Origin: an uncultured Alphaproteobacteria bacterium
GTDB lineage: Bacteria; Pseudomonadota; Alphaproteobacteria; Thalassobaculales; Thalassobaculaceae
Length of the DNA stretch: 8,966 nt
NCBI GenBank assembly: GCA_938028645.1
Contig: CALIMD010000098.1
Coordinates: forward strand, 1-8,966
Direction: 5' to 3'
Made by a program: the position numbers and the translations under genes. Below are positions 5,408 to 8,966 of the stretch, one piece after another; positions within the stretch are counted from its first letter, which is position 1, and each line of letters starts with the position of its first letter. Below the pieces are notes generated by a model that did no database searches, was not told the DNA's origin, and worked only from the letters and a program-made list of their open reading frames with translations.

Positions 5408-6583
5408 TCACAGCGATCGCAGTGCTTCTATAAATTTGTTTATTTCTTCTTGCGTATTATAGTAATGGACACTTGCTCGAACAAGTTCGTCTAAACCACG
5501 TTCTAAGTAGCTAAGTTTCATACCCGATCCACTGGAGGTTGAAACGTTTATCTTATGATTTGAGAGTTGTGTTTTAACTTGCTCAGCATTAAGCCTTAAA
5601 TGTTCGAATGTAACTAAACCGCATTTTTTTGCACCTTGATCAGTTAATGTTACAAGCCCTGTTTCTTGGAGTTCTGCCCTGAGATAGGCCGCGAGATCAG
5701 ACACCCTCTGCTCTATGGTCTTCAGGCCAAGTTCCATAGCATAGTCCACGGCTTTCCCAAGAGCAGCTTGCCCCGCAAAATACCGTTCCCAATTTTCGAA
5801 ACGCTTAGCGTCTGTTCTAACCTCATAAGTTCCAGCATCTATAAGTTCTGCTGCAAACTGGTCAAGTAACGGAGGTTCTAGCCGTTCTATCCAATCCTCT
5901 CGAACATAAAGAAAACCCGTTCCTCTCGGTCCCCGGAGATACTTTCGACCCGTGGCCGATAAAAAATCACAGCCAATGGCTTTTACGTCCAAATGTATTT
6001 GACCCACGGATTGGCATGCATCTAACAAAAAGGGAATAGAGTATTTTTTTGCAATTCTTCCAACATCGTGAGCCGGGTTAATCAGTCCCCCTCCAGTGGG
6101 AATGTGACTTATGGAAATTAATTTAGTTTTTTTATCGATATTTTGCTCAAGGGCATTAATATCGATCTGACCGTTTTTATCATTCGGTATAATAACGAGC
6201 TCTGCTCCAGTCTGTTTTGCTCTATGAAGGTACGCGATTAGATTACTACCGTACTCAGATACAGTAGTTAATATCTTATCGCCGGGCCCTAAAGGCAAAG
6301 CATAAAAAACCATATCCCAAGCTCTAGTGGCATTCTCCACAAATGCTATCTCTTTCGGCTTCGCATTCAAAAGTAGGGATACAGACTTGTAGAAGCTCTC
6401 GATGTCTACATTTCGTAAAGAACGCGTTTCATAACCACCTTTCATCTCTTCTTCACGAAGAAAATTACATAGATAATCCGCTACCGGGGCAGGCATCAGT
6501 GACGCCCCCGCGTTATTAAAATGTATCAAATCTCTGCAACCTCGAGTCTCAGCTCTCACTCTCTCTACGTCAATTCCTTTCAT
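5408..6583 (-). CDS. Class-V aminotransferase-fold PLP-dependent enzyme
   Basis: A fold-type I PLP enzyme of 391 residues. The N-terminal FNNAGASLMP (22-31) is the substrate-side loop. DACQSVGQ (188-195) holds Asp188 and Gln191, which contact the cofactor. Lys214 in GRKYLRGPRGTGFLYV is the predicted Schiff-base lysine, and Arg369 in RASVHYYNT probably binds the substrate carboxylate. The loop equivalent to the cysteine-desulfurase active-site cysteine (about 346-356, NVSTSSGSGMK) has no cysteine, so it is not a SufS/NifS-type desulfurase. Relatives include isopenicillin-N-epimerase-like enzymes and C-S lyases such as EgtE; the substrate cannot be chosen from sequence. GAGAGG lies 5 bases before the ATG. 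The gene begins 28 bases after the MFS transporter stop, so the two are probably one transcript, suggesting the transporter moves a substrate or product of the enzyme. Confidence 0.88.
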   Translation of the reverse strand: MKGIDVERVRAETRGCRDLIHFNNAGASLMPAPVADYLCNFLREEEMKGGYETRSLRNVDIESFYKSVSLLLNAKPKEIAFVENATRAWDMVFYALPLGPGDKILTTVSEYGSNLIAYLHRAKQTGAELVIIPNDKNGQIDINALEQNIDKKTKLISISHIPTGGGLINPAHDVGRIAKKYSIPFLLDACQSVGQIHLDVKAIGCDFLSATGRKYLRGPRGTGFLYVREDWIERLEPPLLDQFAAELIDAGTYEVRTDAKRFENWERYFAGQAALGKAVDYAMELGLKTIEQRVSDLAAYLRAELQETGLVTLTDQGAKKCGLVTFEHLRLNAEQVKTQLSNHKINVSTSSGSGMKLSYLERGLDELVRASVHYYNTQEEINKFIEALRSL

Positions 6584-6611
6584 GAAAACCTCTCATATCT
6601 TTTTCAGAAGG

Positions 6612-7799
6612 TCAGCGTTTCCAGAGAAAAAATGTGACGCTAACAAGAGCAGCGGGAACAGATATCATAGTAAAAGCCAAACTATAACCCCCCGTCCAAT
6701 ATCCCAGACCAAATAAAGCCGGAAAAACTATCTGCCCCAATGCGCCAAATGCCAAAATCCCACCTGTTATTCGTCCCGCCTCACCTGCAGGAGCCAAACG
6801 TGCCGCTTCCGATAATAGCACGCCATGCCATGATAAAACTGAGAGACTAATGGCGCAATTTACAGTTAAGACCGCCGCGTGACTCCACTCCTCATCAAAT
6901 GCTCCCATCAGTATGGTTGATATGGCCATTACTAATGCCAAGAAGGCTAATAACTGTCTTGGTTGCATTAATGTGCTGCCTACCCAACCCCACAATATTC
7001 TTGCCGGTATCGCCAAAAATGTGGCTAGTCCAAGCACTTGTCCCGCCTCTTCCAGACTGAAGCTTAAATCTTCATATAAGTAGGTAATGGTAAAGTTGGT
7101 ATAAACAGATTGCATTCCAACAAAACTGAAGGCCGCTATCGCCATCCCACGACGTTCTGATAATTTTATTACGTCTTTTATATTAGTAATAAAATCACCC
7201 AATCTCGGGACAGCACGAGGATCGCGTTTTTTATCAAACTCCTCTCTGAGAGGTTGTAAGATTACCGATATCAAAATGCAAAGTAATGCCGTTCCTATTA
7301 GTGTGATTCTCCATCCAAAACTCACAGCAAGTGGCACCAGAATCAGTCCAGAAATCACGACGCCAGCTGGAACACCGGTCTGCTTTATCGAAAACACAAG
7401 TGGCGCCCATTTTCGTGGAGCATATTCGGCAAGAATTTGTGAACTGGCAGGAGTTGCTACCGTGGTGCCAGAACTGATTAGAAGGACAGTAATAGCAAAA
7501 ATTGGTATGAGTAGCAGTGTCTGATGCGCGAAAGCAGCTAAAATCAATCCTAAAGCCATGGAGACACAGCCTAATTGACTTGTCCTAAGCGCACCAAAGC
7601 GTTGAATTATACCTCCACAACACGCCATAAAAACTAAAGAAACGAGAGCAAAAAACCAAGTATATACCAGGACCAACTCAGCATTGAATGATAAGTCGGA
7701 CGCCAAAGCTGGAAATAAAGCCGGTAATCCGACTTTGGCGGTTGTCGCTACGGTTTGCTGTATAAGCATCGCAACAATTGCTAATATAAGAAGGTGCAT
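6612..7799 (-). CDS. Major facilitator superfamily transporter
   Basis: An inner-membrane secondary transporter of 395 residues with about 12 hydrophobic segments in two halves joined by a charged loop (about 184-218, with EEFDKKRDPRAVPR). Motif A between helices 2 and 3 reads GGIIQRFGALR (62-72) but has Gln where the usual Asp stands. KQTGVPAG (139-146) resembles CynX-like members and similar MFS groups. RILWGWVGS (267-275) is the corresponding loop in the second half. The N-terminus is short, with the first helix starting almost at residue 2. The ATG at 7799 has no Shine-Dalgarno, and in-frame extension upstream meets a stop within about 11 codons with no better start. It is followed after 28 bases by the class-V PLP enzyme. 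The substrate is unknown; the operon suggests an amino-acid-like compound. Confidence 0.88.
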   Translation of the reverse strand: MHLLILAIVAMLIQQTVATTAKVGLPALFPALASDLSFNAELVLVYTWFFALVSLVFMACCGGIIQRFGALRTSQLGCVSMALGLILAAFAHQTLLLIPIFAITVLLISSGTTVATPASSQILAEYAPRKWAPLVFSIKQTGVPAGVVISGLILVPLAVSFGWRITLIGTALLCILISVILQPLREEFDKKRDPRAVPRLGDFITNIKDVIKLSERRGMAIAAFSFVGMQSVYTNFTITYLYEDLSFSLEEAGQVLGLATFLAIPARILWGWVGSTLMQPRQLLAFLALVMAISTILMGAFDEEWSHAAVLTVNCAISLSVLSWHGVLLSEAARLAPAGEAGRITGGILAFGALGQIVFPALFGLGYWTGGYSLAFTMISVPAALVSVTFFLWKR

Positions 7800-7898
7800 A
7801 AGGGGATAAGTTGCACATGTAACTGTAATTTGTCACGAAACTTTATGATATTCAGAAAAATTTTTAGAACAGTGTTATTTAAAAGTATATCTAAACTA

Positions 7899-8300
7899 TC
7901 AATCTCTTCGCATTAACCTATCTATAGCTCTACGATCATCTTTTGTAGGTCGCCCCCCGCCGCGAGGTCTGTTGGAAACCGTGCCGTTAAATTCAGCGAG
8001 TTTATTCGCCGCTTCTTTCTGTTGTTCTATGGGTGATAAATCTTCAAAGAGCAATTGCGCCTCAGGCGCTGGCCCTCTGCGTTCAGCCAAGAATAGCACC
8101 TTTATAACACGGATAAACGACCCTTGTGGAAAGGTCAGTACGTCATTTTTCTTCACCAATTGGTTGGATTTAGTGACCACTTTTCCAGATAACCGAACCC
8201 TACCCGCACTCAGTAATTTTGTTGCTAAAGCTCTACTTTTAAAAAAACGAGCTGACCACAGCCACTTATCTAAACGTTGGTTACTTTGCTCCTGATTCAT
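7899..8300 (-). CDS. hslR: S4-domain RNA-binding protein, Hsp15 (HslR) family
   Basis: A basic RNA-binding protein of 133 residues. The S4 domain begins RLDKWLWSARFFKSRALATK (9-28) and continues through GRVRLSGKVV (33-42). The C-terminal tail RPRGGGRPTKDDRRAIDRL is the typical arginine-rich end of Hsp15-like proteins. In Escherichia coli, Hsp15 binds 50S subunits carrying a stalled nascent chain to help recycle them; the same role is inferred here. Its ATG overlaps the helicase stop by one base (TAATG, 8298-8302) and no strong ribosome site precedes it, which indicates translational coupling. The helicase-S4 pair is a common alphaproteobacterial arrangement. The 99 bases downstream hold an AT-rich palindrome but no clear terminator. 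Confidence 0.9.
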   Translation of the reverse strand: MNQEQSNQRLDKWLWSARFFKSRALATKLLSAGRVRLSGKVVTKSNQLVKKNDVLTFPQGSFIRVIKVLFLAERRGPAPEAQLLFEDLSPIEQQKEAANKLAEFNGTVSNRPRGGGRPTKDDRRAIDRLMRRD

Positions 8301-8966
8301 TAGTGAACTAACTTTATTTGTTCTAAGACAGAAAATGGTGAGGATTTTAATCTTTCAGCTTTCTCAGAGGGTGGCCTTTGCGTTTTTCGCAGGCTGCCTG
8401 TTTTTTTCAAAGAGGTTTCGGTTGATTTGTTTGCTCTAAATTGAGGTTTTCTCTTATATTTTTGATTACGACGTCTAAATCTAATTTCACCATCAGCGCT
8501 TTTCAGCTGCTGATACCCAAGCTTTACTATAACAGGAGTAATACCTTCGTGGCTAAGCCCCAATAAAGACAACATCTCTGCATTGATTGAAAAAGGTCCA
8601 TTCCGGGCACATTTCCTTAGGATTGCCCCTAACCGTTCAACTATGTCTAACCGGATCATCTGGGAACCGAAATCTATAAAACCAAGCACATGATAAAAGC
8701 TTTCTTTAATTTTAACATTTTTAGGAATTGAGACGCGCCCTGGTGTAGGAAATTCCAGTAATGATTTGTCCTCATTAAAAACCCTCCACAAGATTGCAAG
8801 AAGCGTTACTTGTTTTGGCTTTAGTAATTCTGGAACAAAAACAGTATACATACCAAAACGCAGACCTGATTTTGACAGGTTTTTCTTATCGCTATCACTC
8901 AGTGTTTTAATCAAATCATTTAACGAAGAGCGTGGTGCGTTGCCAAGACGTTCGATAATCTGAAAA
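8300..8966 (-). CDS. C-terminal part of a SUV3-like helicase (5' end outside window)
   Basis: The frame is open from the right edge to a TAA at 8300-8302, giving 221 residues; the start lies beyond the window. The first part includes SKSGLRFGMYTVFVPELLKP followed by KQVTLLAILWRVF, which resembles the region after the helicase core in alphaproteobacterial SUV3-like RNA/DNA helicases. The Walker motifs would be upstream and are not visible. The middle carries LLGLSHEGITPVIVKLGYQQLK and the last 70 residues are a lysine/arginine-rich low-complexity linker (FRRRNQKYKRKPQFR) ending in SPFSVLEQIKLVH; a terminal SPF-x-x-L segment is typical of this family. The gene is coupled to the S4 gene by a one-base stop/start overlap. 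The identification rests on this C-terminal pattern and the neighbour, not on catalytic motifs. A TTG at 8914 is internal, not a start. Confidence 0.75.
   Translation of the reverse strand, partial: FQIIERLGNAPRSSLNDLIKTLSDSDKKNLSKSGLRFGMYTVFVPELLKPKQVTLLAILWRVFNEDKSLLEFPTPGRVSIPKNVKIKESFYHVLGFIDFGSQMIRLDIVERLGAILRKCARNGPFSINAEMLSLLGLSHEGITPVIVKLGYQQLKSADGEIRFRRRNQKYKRKPQFRANKSTETSLKKTGSLRKTQRPPSEKAERLKSSPFSVLEQIKLVH

Noticed and set aside
5413..5422. GCGATCGC palindrome near the 3' end of the class-V enzyme gene
   Set aside because: It is a single copy inside coding sequence and has no neighbouring symmetry suggesting a regulatory site.
5408..6583. Assignment as ergothioneine lyase EgtE or as a cysteine desulfurase
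   Set aside because: There is no EgtB or EgtD nearby to support the first, and the active-site cysteine needed for the second is missing.
7855..7870. AAAAATTTTT palindrome between the S4 gene and the MFS gene as a terminator
   Set aside because: The arms are purely A/T with no loop or GC stem, so it is better explained as AT-rich spacer.

Overview
The window looks like an AT-rich alphaproteobacterial chromosome segment. The main evidence is a neighbourhood I recognise from that class: the C-terminus of a SUV3-like helicase fused by a TAATG junction to an S4-domain (Hsp15-like) gene, then a 7Fe-8S ferredoxin (fdxA), a CarD-family RNA polymerase regulator and the heat-shock sigma factor RpoH. 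Nearly all genes are on the minus strand. No rRNA, tRNA, CRISPR array, insertion sequence or phage gene was seen, and the genus cannot be told from this piece.

Layout from left to right. 1-203 (+) is the 3' end of an unrecognised gene that converges on a minus-strand pair; a symmetrical hairpin at 221-246 can end transcription from both sides. The pair is a PagL-like lipid A 3-O-deacylase (311-826) and, just upstream of it in transcription order, a proline iminopeptidase (880-1833). Next is the regulatory core: rpoH (2036-2923), carD (3059-3613), fdxA (3836-4174) and a TerB-fold protein (4230-4691), all on the minus strand. A DUF938 methyltransferase gene (4762-5397, +) diverges from terB and converges on a two-gene minus-strand unit: a class-V PLP-dependent enzyme (5408-6583) and an MFS transporter (6612-7799). 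The window closes with hslR-like (7899-8300) and the open-ended helicase gene (8300-8966).

The helicase/S4 pair and the fdxA/carD/rpoH group often lie together in related genomes. Here about 3.6 kb containing the transporter, class-V enzyme, DUF938 protein and TerB protein separates them, so this middle block looks like accessory cargo. CarD and RpoH both act on RNA polymerase. The carD-rpoH junction holds two mutually exclusive RNA stem-loops built from repeats of ACTTTCA, which is the most interesting regulatory observation. No clearly new multi-gene defence or metabolic system is visible; most of the window is ordinary core sequence.

Several starts were placed inside the longest open frame because a Shine-Dalgarno sequence or family length favours the inner codon (pagL, rpoH, fdxA, terB, DUF938).
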